Positions 43,277-52,360 are shown, counted from the first letter of the stretch. The stretch is 64,000 nucleotides of DNA from Paenibacillus eucommiae (GCF_017874215.1 NZ_JAGGLB010000018.1:62001-126000), one strand, 5' to 3'. The notes: a model not told the origin generated them from the sequence alone. Translations and numbers: made by a program.

Positions 43277-44134
43277 ATGAAAATCACAGAAGCAGGTAAT
43301 ACGCTGCTAATGATAAGAAGTCTGGTGAACGCATTTACCAAAACAGAGCAAAAGGTTGCTGATTATGTCTTGAATCACGCTTCGGAAGCCATCTATTTAT
43401 CCATAACGGAAATGGCGGATAGGGCAGGCGTCGGGGAAACTACCGTGCTGCGGTTTTGCCGGCACATTGGCTTTCGCGGCTTTCAGGAGTTCAAGCTTTC
43501 TCTCGCCCAGGATGTCGTTCAACCAGTTCTCTCCTTTGACAAAGAAATCCAGGATGATGACGATGAGATGGCAATATCCCATAAGGTCGTCGCCTCACAC
43601 ATCCGAACCCTTGAAGAAACTAGAGACTTATTGGATCCGGTCAAGCTGTATAGTGCTATCGAGCTGCTAGATCAAGCTGGAAAAATTGCTTTTTACGGAG
43701 TGGGCTCCTCTGGGATTATTGCAGAGCAAGCCGCTTCAACCTTCATGCGCATCGGCAAATATTGTGAAGCACCGCGGGATACACATTTCCAGGCTATGAG
43801 CGCCTCACTTCTCACCGAACACGATGTTGTCGTTGGGATGTCTGTTTCAGGGAGTACCAAGGATACGATAGACAATTTGACGATCGCCCGCCAATCGGGG
43901 GCCAAAATCATCTGCATCACCCACAATGCCAGATCCCCAATTACCAAAATCTCCGATATCGATTTATTGATGTCGGCAAGGGAAAATCCGCTGCAGGGCA
44001 GCTCGCTCTCAGCAAAAATCGCACAATTAATCGTTATCGATATTTTATGCATGGGCTTGACCATGAGAATGAAGGAAACCACCCGGCTTACTAAAGAAAA
44101 AACATCCAGAGCTGTTCTGACTAAATTTTATTAG
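43277..44134 (+). CDS. MurR/RpiR family transcriptional regulator
   Basis: 285 residues: N-terminal HTH_6 domain (LSITEMADRAGVGETTVLRFCRHIGFRGFQEFK) and C-terminal SIS domain (IAFYGVGSSGIIAEQAASTFMRIG and MSVSGSTKDTIDNLTIARQSGAK). SIS domains bind sugar phosphates; MurNAc-6-P or GlcNAc-6-P is the probable signal given the next genes. The ribosome site is GAGGA. First gene of the rightward operon. Confidence 0.9.
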   Translation: MKITEAGNTLLMIRSLVNAFTKTEQKVADYVLNHASEAIYLSITEMADRAGVGETTVLRFCRHIGFRGFQEFKLSLAQDVVQPVLSFDKEIQDDDDEMAISHKVVASHIRTLEETRDLLDPVKLYSAIELLDQAGKIAFYGVGSSGIIAEQAASTFMRIGKYCEAPRDTHFQAMSASLLTEHDVVVGMSVSGSTKDTIDNLTIARQSGAKIICITHNARSPITKISDIDLLMSARENPLQGSSLSAKIAQLIVIDILCMGLTMRMKETTRLTKEKTSRAVLTKFY

Positions 44135-44203
44135 AAGCTTCTATAAATGCAAGAATACAAACTCTCGTAAACTCGTAATTAAGATGGGAGGAAAATAGAA
44201 ACC

Positions 44204-45127
44204 GTGAATGATACAGACAACCTCTGGGAAACAGAGCGAACGAACCTGCAAACCGATGAATTAGACCTGATGTCTTCGCTGGAAATCGTACAAAGTATGA
44301 ACAGGGAGGATCAAACAGTCGCGCAAGCGGTGCAACAATGCCTTCCAGAAATTGCAGCCGCGATCGATTTGATCACATCGGCAATGGAAGGTCAGGGCAG
44401 ACTATTTTATCTTGGCGCAGGTACGAGCGGTAGGCTTGGAGCTCTTGATGCTTATGAATTTCCACCTACTTTTGGAGTGGATCCTTCACTTGTCGTAGGC
44501 GTTTGTGCAGGAATCGGCATCCAGGATCCTATACAATCGGAAGAGGCCGAAGATGACGAAGCATTGGGCGAATGGGACTTGCGACGCCACGATTTAACGG
44601 CAGCCGATATTGTAATCGGGATAGCAGCCAGCGGCCGTACACCTTATGTATTAGGTGGCTTGAAATATGCCAAATCGCTAGGTGCCCGAACGGTTGGCTT
44701 AAGCTGCAATAAACATTCAGCTGTGGGGCAAGCTGCTGATTTGGCTATAGAAATAGTCGTTGGCCCCGAAGTCTTATCAGGTTCCACTCGTCTCAAGGCA
44801 GGCACCGCGCAGAAAATGGTTTTGAATATGCTAAGCACAGGGACTATGGTACGTCAAGGCAAAGTATACCGCAATTATATGGTTCATCTCGTTCCCAGCA
44901 ATGAAAAGCTGCGAATCCGCTCCCTGCGCATGATTGAACAAATTACAGGAGCTAGCCCGGAAAAAGCCGCACAAGCTTATAAGCAATCGGGCAATGATAT
45001 CGGTCTAAGCATCCTGCTGCTGTCGGCTGATCTATCCCTCGAAGAGGCTTCAGCCTATATGGAAAAAGCAGGAAGGCGCGTTCGTGAAGCCCTTCACCTA
45101 TCATCACAAGGATCACTATCAGATTAG
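44204..45127 (+). CDS. murQ: N-acetylmuramic acid 6-phosphate etherase
   Basis: 307 residues, SIS fold. RLFYLGAGTSGRLGALDAYEFPPTFG is the MurQ signature with the catalytic Glu in the DAxE-PPTFG block. GIAASGRTPYVLGGL and SGSTRLKAGTAQKMVLNMLST are also characteristic. It cleaves the lactyl ether of MurNAc-6-P to give GlcNAc-6-P and D-lactate. GTG start after GGGAGG (12 nt). It lies 10 bp before nanE. Confidence 0.93.
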   Translation: MNDTDNLWETERTNLQTDELDLMSSLEIVQSMNREDQTVAQAVQQCLPEIAAAIDLITSAMEGQGRLFYLGAGTSGRLGALDAYEFPPTFGVDPSLVVGVCAGIGIQDPIQSEEAEDDEALGEWDLRRHDLTAADIVIGIAASGRTPYVLGGLKYAKSLGARTVGLSCNKHSAVGQAADLAIEIVVGPEVLSGSTRLKAGTAQKMVLNMLSTGTMVRQGKVYRNYMVHLVPSNEKLRIRSLRMIEQITGASPEKAAQAYKQSGNDIGLSILLLSADLSLEEASAYMEKAGRRVREALHLSSQGSLSD

Positions 45128-45137
45128 GAGACCACAA

Positions 45138-45842
45138 ATGACTAATTTATTTCCGAATAAAGGATTAATTGTATCCTGCCAATCATTCCCAGGTGAACCT
45201 TTGCACGGAACACCCTTTATGGTAGCCTTGGCGCAATCAGCTAAAATCGGTGGTGCTGTGGGCATTCGGGCAAAAGGGGCAGCCGATATTACGGCTATCA
45301 AAAAGGAAGTTGGATTGCCCGTAATCGGGCTTAACAAAGTGGATATAGAAGGGTATGAAATTTATATTACTCCAACCCTGGAAATTGCTCTAGCCGTCCA
45401 CGCGGCAGGAGCTGACATAGTAGCTATTGACGCTACCACTCGCCAACGGCCCGACGGATTGAGCTTGAGTGATACGATACGCGAGCTTAAATCAAGGGGC
45501 ATTCCGGTAATGGCGGATGTTTCTATACTTGAAGAAGGGCTTGCCGCCGAAGAATTCGGCGCCGACTATATTTCCACGACTTTATCTGGCTATACCTCCT
45601 ATAGCAGACAGCAAGAAGCCCCCGATCTTGAGCTGGTCGCTTCTCTCGCCGGCAGGGTTAACCTGCCTATTGTCGCAGAAGGCAGAATTAACACTCCCGA
45701 CCAGGCTGTCGAAGCGTTGAGGCTTGGGGCCAGCCTTGTTGTTGTAGGCAAGGCAATCACTAGGCCGCATCTCATTACGGCAAGCTTCTCTGAACAAATG
45801 GACAGCTACAGGAGGAATGAGCTTGAAGGTCATCGGCATTGA
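45138..45842 (+). CDS. nanE: N-acetylmannosamine-6-phosphate 2-epimerase
   Basis: 234 residues, TIM barrel. Signatures: LIVSCQSFPGEPLHG, GAVGIRAKGAADI, PVIGLNKVD, YITPT, DIVAIDATTRQRPDG (catalytic Lys/Asp regions), ADVS and IVAEGRINTPDQA. It converts ManNAc-6-P to GlcNAc-6-P. The ATG at 45138 follows AGGAG by 7 nt. Overlaps the ROK gene by 20 bp. No sialic acid lyase (nanA) is in the window. Confidence 0.92.
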   Translation: MTNLFPNKGLIVSCQSFPGEPLHGTPFMVALAQSAKIGGAVGIRAKGAADITAIKKEVGLPVIGLNKVDIEGYEIYITPTLEIALAVHAAGADIVAIDATTRQRPDGLSLSDTIRELKSRGIPVMADVSILEEGLAAEEFGADYISTTLSGYTSYSRQQEAPDLELVASLAGRVNLPIVAEGRINTPDQAVEALRLGASLVVVGKAITRPHLITASFSEQMDSYRRNELEGHRH

Positions 45843-46725
45843 TCTCGGAGGCACCAAAATAATAGGCGGCATAATAGATGAAGTTGGGAACATGGAACAG
45901 CCCATCGCTGTGCCTACCCCGACTCAGCTTGGCAGAGAAGGCATCCTCAATGCATTGAATCATATTATTGAGCAGCTGCTTTCCAGAGAGCGTGAGGATA
46001 TTCAAGCAATTGGAATTGGTTCAGCCGGACGTATAGACCGCGCCACCGGGCGCGTGCTCTATGCGACCGACAACCTGCCAAATTGGACCGGAACAGAAGT
46101 GAAACTGCTGCTTGAAGCTGCACATAGACTGCCCGTATATGTCGACAATGATGTCAATGCAGCGGCGCTTGGTGAGATTTGGCTCGGATCCGCGTGTGAT
46201 CTGGATCATTTCATGTTCGTGACGCTTGGAACAGGCGTTGGCGGTGCCCTCATTCACAATAGGCAAGTCATTGCCGGCCCGCAAGGTGGCGCTGGTGACA
46301 TCGGCCATATGATTCTCTATCCAGGTGGCCACCCTTGCAACTGCGGTCAGCGGGGATGTCTTGAACAATATGTATCCGGAACGGCTTTGAACCTGTTTGC
46401 ACGGCAAGTAAATCCGCAATGGAACAGTCGAATACTGATGGATAAATACACCGAATCCGAACCGAAAAGCAGCCAGATTATCCAGAAGTTTATTACCGAT
46501 CTAAGTACAGCATTCGCCTCTCTCAATAACCTGTACGAACCCCAAAGGATTGTTATCGGCGGCGGCATTATGGATACCCACATCCTGTGGTGGGATCATC
46601 TGCTTGCTGCCGTCCGGCAAACAGCCTCACAGCCTCTTGAGCTGCTTCCAGCTCAGCTTGGGGTTAAATCGGGTATGCTTGGTGCTGCCCGCCTGGCTTT
46701 GGACGGCTTGGCAGAGCTTCAGTAA
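45823..46725 (+). CDS. ROK family sugar kinase
   Basis: About 300 residues. ATP loop VIGIDLGGTKIIGG, VDNDVNAAALGE (catalytic Asp), FVTLGTGVGGALI and the zinc motif HPCNCGQRGCLEQYVSG. By context it phosphorylates ManNAc, GlcNAc or MurNAc, feeding NanE or MurQ; the sequence does not decide which. TTG at 45823 is 7 nt after AGGAGG. The ATG at 45817 is one base from that site. Confidence 0.88.
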   Translation: MKVIGIDLGGTKIIGGIIDEVGNMEQPIAVPTPTQLGREGILNALNHIIEQLLSREREDIQAIGIGSAGRIDRATGRVLYATDNLPNWTGTEVKLLLEAAHRLPVYVDNDVNAAALGEIWLGSACDLDHFMFVTLGTGVGGALIHNRQVIAGPQGGAGDIGHMILYPGGHPCNCGQRGCLEQYVSGTALNLFARQVNPQWNSRILMDKYTESEPKSSQIIQKFITDLSTAFASLNNLYEPQRIVIGGGIMDTHILWWDHLLAAVRQTASQPLELLPAQLGVKSGMLGAARLALDGLAELQ

Positions 46726-46805
46726 ACCTCTTGAACGGCTATGTAACTTGTACGGAAACGAGTCTCTGGAGGAAATCTTGAAAAGCACTTAAACTTTCTG
46801 TGTTC

Positions 46806-46847
46806 AAAAAAAACCGCCAGGATTCGAAAAGCTCCTGACGGTTTTTT
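46806..46847 (+). terminator. Bidirectional terminator between ROK and deoR genes
   Basis: Stem AACCGCCAGGA/TCCTGACGGTT with flanking A-run and T-run, so it can stop both the rightward ROK operon and the leftward DeoR operon. Confidence 0.85.
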
Positions 46848-46876
46848 ATATAAATTACTGATCCTCATCCTGTTTG

Positions 46877-47629
46877 TTAAACCACGATCTCCACATTCGC
46901 TTCCGCCGCGGCTTCCATAAAGGAGGCTTCAGGTGAAATATTCGAAATGATACGGCTCACGTTCGTTAATTCAGCGAATGAAATGAGCAGCTTGGCCCCG
47001 AATTTGCTGTCGTCTAAGACCATATTAACTGTAGTTGCCTGCTGGATAGCCTTCTTTTTCAATTCCGCTTCAAATACATTGGAATTGCTGAAGCCATGCT
47101 GCAGGGTAAACCCGGTTGCCCCCAGGAATACCTGATCGAAGGCCATTTTCTGCAAAGCTTCCACGGCCAGAGGGCCAACAAGCGACATCGTTTGCTCAAG
47201 CAAAAGCCCGCCTACAACGATGGTATGGATATGCTTCTCCATCAGCTCGGCAGCCACGTTCAAGGCGTTAGTCACAACTGTGATCCCGCTACCTGACGGA
47301 AGATACCTGGCCACCTGCAACGTTGTTGTACCCGCATCGATAAAAATAGCCTGTCCAGGAAGCACCAAGCCAGCAGCAAGCCGGCCAATCTTCATTTTCT
47401 CCTGCGTTTGGACCGTATCCCTCTCCTTCAGGGAAATATCCGGCGTTACCGGAATCGCACCTCCGAAGGTGCGGCGGATCAGCCCGAGCTGTTCGAGCTT
47501 CTCCATGTCGCGGCGGACGGTCATCTCCGTCACCTGAAAGTAATCCTTCAGATCACTGACTTTGACCTCGCCTTCATTCTGGATACGGTCCATGATTTGA
47601 TGCTGACGCTCATTCAGTCCTGGACGCAT
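46877..47629 (-). CDS. DeoR family transcriptional regulator
   Basis: 250 residues: N-terminal HTH (LNERQHQIMDRIQNEGEVKVSDLKDYFQVTEMTVRRDMEKLEQLGLIRRTFGGA) and C-terminal sugar-phosphate sensor domain (FIDAGTTTLQVARYL, VVTNALNVA, FLGATGF). Last gene of its operon. Its ATG overlaps the isomerase stop as TAATG, so its level follows operon expression. The likely inducer is the phosphorylated sugar made by the adjacent kinase. Confidence 0.92.
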   Translation of the reverse strand: MRPGLNERQHQIMDRIQNEGEVKVSDLKDYFQVTEMTVRRDMEKLEQLGLIRRTFGGAIPVTPDISLKERDTVQTQEKMKIGRLAAGLVLPGQAIFIDAGTTTLQVARYLPSGSGITVVTNALNVAAELMEKHIHTIVVGGLLLEQTMSLVGPLAVEALQKMAFDQVFLGATGFTLQHGFSNSNVFEAELKKKAIQQATTVNMVLDDSKFGAKLLISFAELTNVSRIISNISPEASFMEAAAEANVEIVV

Positions 47630-48171
47630 TACAGTACCTCTGGTTGTCGCTTAATCCGCGAATCCGTGAAAATGTCCAGGTCATCCCGGCTAGTACTGGA
47701 AAACTCGGAAATGATTGCTCCCTGGTCTCCAGCCTGAAACCAATGAAGAATATTGGGGTTAATCGTGTACTGCTCACCCGGATTCAACTCGATTTCATGG
47801 AAAACCGTATAATAAGGCTCACTGCCCTCTGGAACTACTGCTTGTGGAGACTCCGCAGGCTCCCCTTCAACGTAAAGAAATACTTGTCCCGAGCGGCAGC
47901 GGAACGTCTCCATCTTGCCAGGCCCGCCATCAAAAGGTGGATGCTTATGCTCCGGACAGGTCTGTCTTGGGAACAAGACCAGATCCTTCGCACAATACCG
48001 GTCCGTATTGATATAAGTAACAAGCTCCAGACCCGTTCGCTCCAACTCGCCAAGCCCGAAATCCGCGACTTCGATTTGTTCTCTTTCCTCAGGTGTCAAG
48101 ACAACACCCAATTGACGGAACATTTCCGCAGTCCGCTCCTGAACCCGGCTGAATTCCTCTTTGGTTAACAT
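47629..48171 (-). CDS. D-lyxose/D-mannose isomerase-type cupin
   Basis: 180 residues, cupin fold. The metal-binding residues CPEHKHPPFDGGPGKMETFRC (two His, Glu) and ILHWFQAG (third His) match the Lyx_isomer family, which interconverts D-lyxose and D-xylulose or D-mannose and D-fructose. It lies 5 bp after the kinase and is coupled to deoR. The real substrate could be another aldose. As an aldose-ketose isomerase before a PfkB kinase and an aldolase it completes a catabolic module. Confidence 0.85.
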   Translation of the reverse strand: MLTKEEFSRVQERTAEMFRQLGVVLTPEEREQIEVADFGLGELERTGLELVTYINTDRYCAKDLVLFPRQTCPEHKHPPFDGGPGKMETFRCRSGQVFLYVEGEPAESPQAVVPEGSEPYYTVFHEIELNPGEQYTINPNILHWFQAGDQGAIISEFSSTSRDDLDIFTDSRIKRQPEVL

Positions 48172-48176
48172 AATCG

Positions 48177-49388
48177 TTAGCCTCCTTGTTGGTTAAGAGA
48201 ATCACGCGGTCCTGCCCAGATGGCCGACGAACCCAACCGCACCCAGCCTGGTAAAGGCAGGGAAGCCGGCAAGTGTTTCCAGCCACCGGCAATTCGCTCC
48301 TGCAGCTTGTTCCAGCTTGGAATTCCTGAAGTCGCATCCACGGCCTCAACATTGCAGGCACCTACTCCAACCGCAGCAACCATAGATTCCTCAACAGACA
48401 TGCCATGCAGCAAGCCACTTAAAAATCCAGCAATCGTACAATCCCCCGCCCCAGTAGTTCCAGCAACCTTCACTTCAAAGCAAGGAACCGTCAGCTCACG
48501 GCTAACCCAGGACTCAGGTGCTGTTAAAGCGCATCTGCCTATATCAGAAATTTTGGCTATATCATCTGTAGTCCTTACATATAAACCTTTATCGCCCAGC
48601 TTGATCGCAACAATCGCAGCCCCCAAGTCCAATAGCTGTTTAGCAAGATCTGCGAGCAATGCCTCGTTAACTTGATCTAATAAATCGCCTTCCAGCGTCC
48701 ATTGATCATAACGCTCCCGATCGAGCATAAACAGAATTTCTTCCAAACTCGGTAAAAAGATATCCACATGAGGTAGTATACGCGCTAATAGTTGCTTCCA
48801 ATCCACCTGTCCAGCTGGCGACGCAGGATCAGGCCTGGACATATCAAGCGAAGTCGTGAGTCCGCTTTGCTTCACACGGGAAAGCAGGCTTTCCAGCTCA
48901 CTACCTTCATTCTCATACATGCGCTGCATCAGCGGCGGATAGCCAAAGTGAAATAACCGCGCGCTGCCCAGTTCCTCAAGGCTGACATCATCCGCCACAA
49001 ACGTGTCATTGGCTCCAGGACAATGCAGGAAAATACGGTCCTCGCCTTCCGGACTAATGACGATACTATAAGAGCTTTGCTCGCCTTCACAGACGATCAT
49101 GCCTTCGTCGAGACCTTGTCCATTGCGTTTCAGCTCATCGACGATAGCACGGCCAAAAAGATCATTACCAACCTTGCCCATCAGCTTCGTCTGCAAGCCT
49201 AGCCGGTGCAGGGCTACTCCCGTATTCGCTACCGTTCCGCCTGTTGCCGTGATAGCGGCACCGACATTGACTAGCTTGCCGGGAATAAGCAAGGCGTCCA
49301 AACCATTCCCCTTCAAATTCGGGATAATATCCAGGCAAATATGCCCGGCAACAATCACTTCTGTATCAGCTTCAGAGGGCTTTCTCAA
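48177..49388 (-). CDS. PfkB family carbohydrate kinase
   Basis: 403 residues, ribokinase fold, longer than the usual 310. GHICLDIIP at the start, GGTVANTGVALHRLG, GKVGNDLFGR and the PfkB signature VAGTTGAGDCTIAGFLSGLL with catalytic Asp. There is a distinctive C-terminal extension of about 40 residues (GGWKHLPASLPLPGWVRLG). TTG start 7 nt after GGGAGG, which lies in the last codons of the preceding gene. It phosphorylates a sugar or keto-sugar, presumably the isomerase product. Confidence 0.88.
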   Translation of the reverse strand: MRKPSEADTEVIVAGHICLDIIPNLKGNGLDALLIPGKLVNVGAAITATGGTVANTGVALHRLGLQTKLMGKVGNDLFGRAIVDELKRNGQGLDEGMIVCEGEQSSYSIVISPEGEDRIFLHCPGANDTFVADDVSLEELGSARLFHFGYPPLMQRMYENEGSELESLLSRVKQSGLTTSLDMSRPDPASPAGQVDWKQLLARILPHVDIFLPSLEEILFMLDRERYDQWTLEGDLLDQVNEALLADLAKQLLDLGAAIVAIKLGDKGLYVRTTDDIAKISDIGRCALTAPESWVSRELTVPCFEVKVAGTTGAGDCTIAGFLSGLLHGMSVEESMVAAVGVGACNVEAVDATSGIPSWNKLQERIAGGWKHLPASLPLPGWVRLGSSAIWAGPRDSLNQQGG

Positions 49389-49389
49389 G

Positions 49390-50544
49390 CTAATCCCTCC
49401 CGCTGAGGGTCACAGTCTGACCCGTACGCTCCGATTCAAGTGCGGCAGTGAAAACTTCATGACTGGCCAAAGCTTCCTCAGGAGTCGCACAGCGAAATGG
49501 CTGCTGCATCGCATCACGATTGACGATTTCGTCGCAGAAAGCCGCCCACATTTGCAGAATCGAGTCCGAGAAACCAAATTCGAAAATGCCGCCAGTAATT
49601 GTAGAATAGCCTGATTGATAAGGTACATCTGTAATATGCCAAGCCTGCTCGCTGCCTGGTGTATAAGGAAGGGATGCAATCTGCTTCGGATTTTTGGTGG
49701 AGAATTCTGCTGAGAAATCAGTACCCGTTACACGCAGAAACCAAGTGTTGGCATGACCAGGAGCAATTCTTTTCGTTGATAAAATCATCGGGAACTGCTG
49801 ATCTTCCGTTTTCACTTCACAAGCTAATATGGCGTTGTCCCAAGTTTCACACGGTACTAAGTTACCTGTATGATCTGGACGTTCCTTCACTACTTTTGTC
49901 AAAAGAGACCTTACATTGCTTGGCTTCCAGCCAAAACGGAGCGGCATATGCATAACATGCATACCCAGATCCCCCATACAGCCATACTCGCCATTCGTGC
50001 TGATCCGTCTTTTCCAGTTGATGGCTTTACGCGGGTCAAGATCACTGCTGTGCCAGAAACCAGCTTCAACTTCCATAATCGTACCGAAGCGTCCTTCGCG
50101 AATCCACTGTCCTAAGCGGTAAGCTCCTGGATAGAAAGGAAATTCCGAGGAACAACGAACGAGAACATCAGGATGCTTGGCAACCTCGTCAACAATAATT
50201 TGATTGGCTTCCTTATCGATACCGAACGGCTTCTCACCTAGAAGATGCTTGCCTGCGCGGATAATGTCCACATAAATCTGGGTATGCAGGTTATGCGGCA
50301 CTGCACAATAGATAGCATCAATCTCAGGATCTGCAAGCAGCTCCTTGTAATCTGTTGTTGCTTTCACAACACTTGGAACCTTCTCCTGGAACCACTTGGC
50401 TGCCTCAGGATTAGCATCGCAAACCGCAACAATCTTCGGTTCAAAATCGACATTCAAATGACACCATCTTGCAGCAGCACTAGCGAATTCCTTGCCCATC
50501 AAGCCGCAGCCGATAACTCCAAAGCGGATAATTTTCTTCGACAT
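49390..50544 (-). CDS. Gfo/Idh/MocA family oxidoreductase (aldolase operon)
   Basis: 384 residues. FGVIGCGLMGKEFASAAARW, LLGEKPFGIDKEANQI, CSSEFPFYPGAYRLG and GEYGCMGDLGMHVMHMPLRFGW (His region). SD AAAGGGG within the aldolase 3' end. Adjacent genes abut within 2 bp. Probably oxidises the incoming sugar or a derivative before isomerisation (inference). Confidence 0.88.
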   Translation of the reverse strand: MSKKIIRFGVIGCGLMGKEFASAAARWCHLNVDFEPKIVAVCDANPEAAKWFQEKVPSVVKATTDYKELLADPEIDAIYCAVPHNLHTQIYVDIIRAGKHLLGEKPFGIDKEANQIIVDEVAKHPDVLVRCSSEFPFYPGAYRLGQWIREGRFGTIMEVEAGFWHSSDLDPRKAINWKRRISTNGEYGCMGDLGMHVMHMPLRFGWKPSNVRSLLTKVVKERPDHTGNLVPCETWDNAILACEVKTEDQQFPMILSTKRIAPGHANTWFLRVTGTDFSAEFSTKNPKQIASLPYTPGSEQAWHITDVPYQSGYSTITGGIFEFGFSDSILQMWAAFCDEIVNRDAMQQPFRCATPEEALASHEVFTAALESERTGQTVTLSGRD

Positions 50545-51387
50545 TTAAGCTGACGCCCCTTTCAAAATATCCAGTGCTTGCTCAGCCGTAGCGCCATCAT
50601 GTACAACAGCCATAAATGCACGCGTCATTAATTCCGGGTTTGGATGCTGGATAACGTTGCGTCCGTAAACAATTCCGGATGCGCCTTGCTGCATCAATGT
50701 GTAAGTACGGGATAGAATCTCTTCATCTGAAGCTCTGCCGCCGCCGCGAGGCAGTACAGGCTTACCGGAAGCTGCTTCTATAACCTTGTGGTATTCTTCT
50801 ATGTTATCGCATGGATCTGCTTTAATAATATCGGCTCCAAGCTCAGCTGCCTGACGTACCAGAGGCAGAATCTTGGTCAAATCGCCATCTACCATATAAC
50901 CACCGCTTTTTTCATTCGGCAGCATAACTAAAGGCTCTACCATTAACGGCATGCCATAACGCTCACAATCCAGCTTCAGTGCACAAACATTTTGAACGCA
51001 TTGGTGATACAGCTCAGGCTGATTTGGCAAAAGCAACAAGTTAACTACCACACATGCCGCATCCAGGGCTAAAGCTTGCTCTACCGGGTTGTTAATCAAT
51101 TGGCTGAACAAATGAGATGGCAGCTTGTTGCCATAAATATTAGCAATATCCGTACGAACTACAAGCGATGGCTTCTTCTTGCCAGGAATAGCTTGCAGCA
51201 GCTTAGCCTGACCGGCACTTAACTGGATCGCATCCGGATCAGCCAGTACAATCGTTTTGATTGCCTGCTCTATATTTTCAATTCCAGCTAAAAAGGAATA
51301 CTCATTAAAAAAACCATGGTCAATCGCAACATCAAAGCATTTACCATCCTCGCCAAACAAACGATTCAATCTTGGTTGAACAGACAT
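50545..51387 (-). CDS. Class I aldolase, DhnA/LsrF (DeoC-like) family
   Basis: 280 residues, TIM barrel. FDVAIDHGFF, LSAGQAKLLQ, ADIIKADPCDN (Schiff-base lysine), PVLPRGGGRASDEEIL and GIVYGRNVIQHPNP (phosphate-binding glycine loop) are the marks of the FbaB/LsrF group. It cleaves a ketose phosphate, giving a triose phosphate (or transfers, as LsrF does). First gene of the operon, directly behind a strong promoter. Confidence 0.88.
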   Translation of the reverse strand: MSVQPRLNRLFGEDGKCFDVAIDHGFFNEYSFLAGIENIEQAIKTIVLADPDAIQLSAGQAKLLQAIPGKKKPSLVVRTDIANIYGNKLPSHLFSQLINNPVEQALALDAACVVVNLLLLPNQPELYHQCVQNVCALKLDCERYGMPLMVEPLVMLPNEKSGGYMVDGDLTKILPLVRQAAELGADIIKADPCDNIEEYHKVIEAASGKPVLPRGGGRASDEEILSRTYTLMQQGASGIVYGRNVIQHPNPELMTRAFMAVVHDGATAEQALDILKGASA

Positions 51388-51415
51388 GCAGACACGCTCC
51401 CATTATCATTTTAAC

Positions 51416-51473
51416 CGAACTTCATGTTCGATTGATACAATTTAATTGTACTATTTAAACATGAATTTGTCTA
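51416..51473 (-). promoter_or_regulatory. Promoter and candidate DeoR operator of the aldolase operon
   Basis: Minus strand TAGACA (51468-51473), 17 bp, TACAAT (51445-51450). TTCATGTT/AACATGAA inverted copies stand at 51421-51428 and 51458-51465, bracketing the -10 and start. The first lies inside the palindrome CGAACTTCATGTTCG (51416-51430). DeoR-type repressors bind such repeats. The target is an inference. Confidence 0.55.
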
Positions 51474-51496
51474 TGAAAAGATAATAAAAGTTCTAT

Positions 51497-52186
51497 TCAA
51501 ACATTTTTTGTTCGCTTTTGGCCAATAACGATATATCTGTCCTGTGTTGGTGTCTCCCCCCATAGCGCTGCATCCATCAATGGCTCAACGATTACACTCG
51601 TAAAGCCCTGCTGCTTGAGTAAAGCCGCTAGCTGGTCACTAGGCTGTCCTGAATAAAAAGGAAGCCGCCCACGAATAAGCTCATAATCCGATTTATTATC
51701 CTGATGATCCCACTGTCCTTCAACGAGTGCGATTCTTCCATCCGGCTTCAGCATACGCCACCATTCTCCCATCGCCTTGGCTGGATTCGGAAGCGTCCAG
51801 ATCAGATGCCTGGCCACAACGAGATCGAAGCCCCCGTCCGGCAAATGCAAACTTTCCGCATCCTCGAAGCGAAACTCAATCGATAGGTTCGCCTGCTCCG
51901 CCTTCCACCTGGCCATCGACAGCATCTCCTGTGCGAAATCAACACCAGTAACCTGATGGCCCAGCTCAGCCAGCATCAACGACAAAAAGCCTGTCCCGCA
52001 GCCCAGATCGAGCACACGCAGCTTCTTGTCTCCCGTTAATTCATTCCATATATGTAACCAGCCTTGATGCTGGGCTTTGTTATGCAGCCCCTGCTGGGGG
52101 ACTTGATCAAATTCAGCGGCCCGGGCATTCCAGTGCTGCTTCACCAAGCCTTTTATTTCAATTTCGTTCAACTCAAATCTGCCCAT
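51497..52186 (-). CDS. SAM-dependent methyltransferase (class I), Fur-regulated
   Basis: 229 residues. Motif I VLDLGCGTGFLSLMLAELG, motif II GVDFAQEMLSMAR and DGGFDLVVARHLIWTLPNPAKAMGEWWRMLKPDG show a class I (Methyltransf_11) enzyme. The acceptor is unknown. GAGGAG ribosome site. It is a single gene after its own promoter, which is covered by a perfect Fur box, so a role in siderophore or metallophore metabolism or iron stress is likely (inference). Confidence 0.85.
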   Translation of the reverse strand: MGRFELNEIEIKGLVKQHWNARAAEFDQVPQQGLHNKAQHQGWLHIWNELTGDKKLRVLDLGCGTGFLSLMLAELGHQVTGVDFAQEMLSMARWKAEQANLSIEFRFEDAESLHLPDGGFDLVVARHLIWTLPNPAKAMGEWWRMLKPDGRIALVEGQWDHQDNKSDYELIRGRLPFYSGQPSDQLAALLKQQGFTSVIVEPLMDAALWGETPTQDRYIVIGQKRTKNV

Positions 52187-52331
52187 TCTTCAACGCTCCT
52201 CATCTATTTATTATCATTAACATGAAAGTTTGGATGATGACTTGTGGTGATGATGACTGTGATGATGATGATGTAATGATATTGATATTGGTATCTAGAT
52301 ATATGATATAAATTTGGGTAATAATGTCTTA

Positions 52332-52360
52332 TTCATAATGATAATGATAATGATTATCAA
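52332..52360 (-). promoter_or_regulatory. Fur box over the methyltransferase promoter
   Basis: TGATAATGATTATCA at 52345-52359 is an exact 7-1-7 Fur box. On the minus strand TTGATA (52355-52360), 17 bp, TATGAA (52332-52337) gives a promoter with the box across its spacer. The 5' leader to the gene (145 nt) has GATGATGATG microsatellite sequence and nothing else recognised. Confidence 0.75.
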
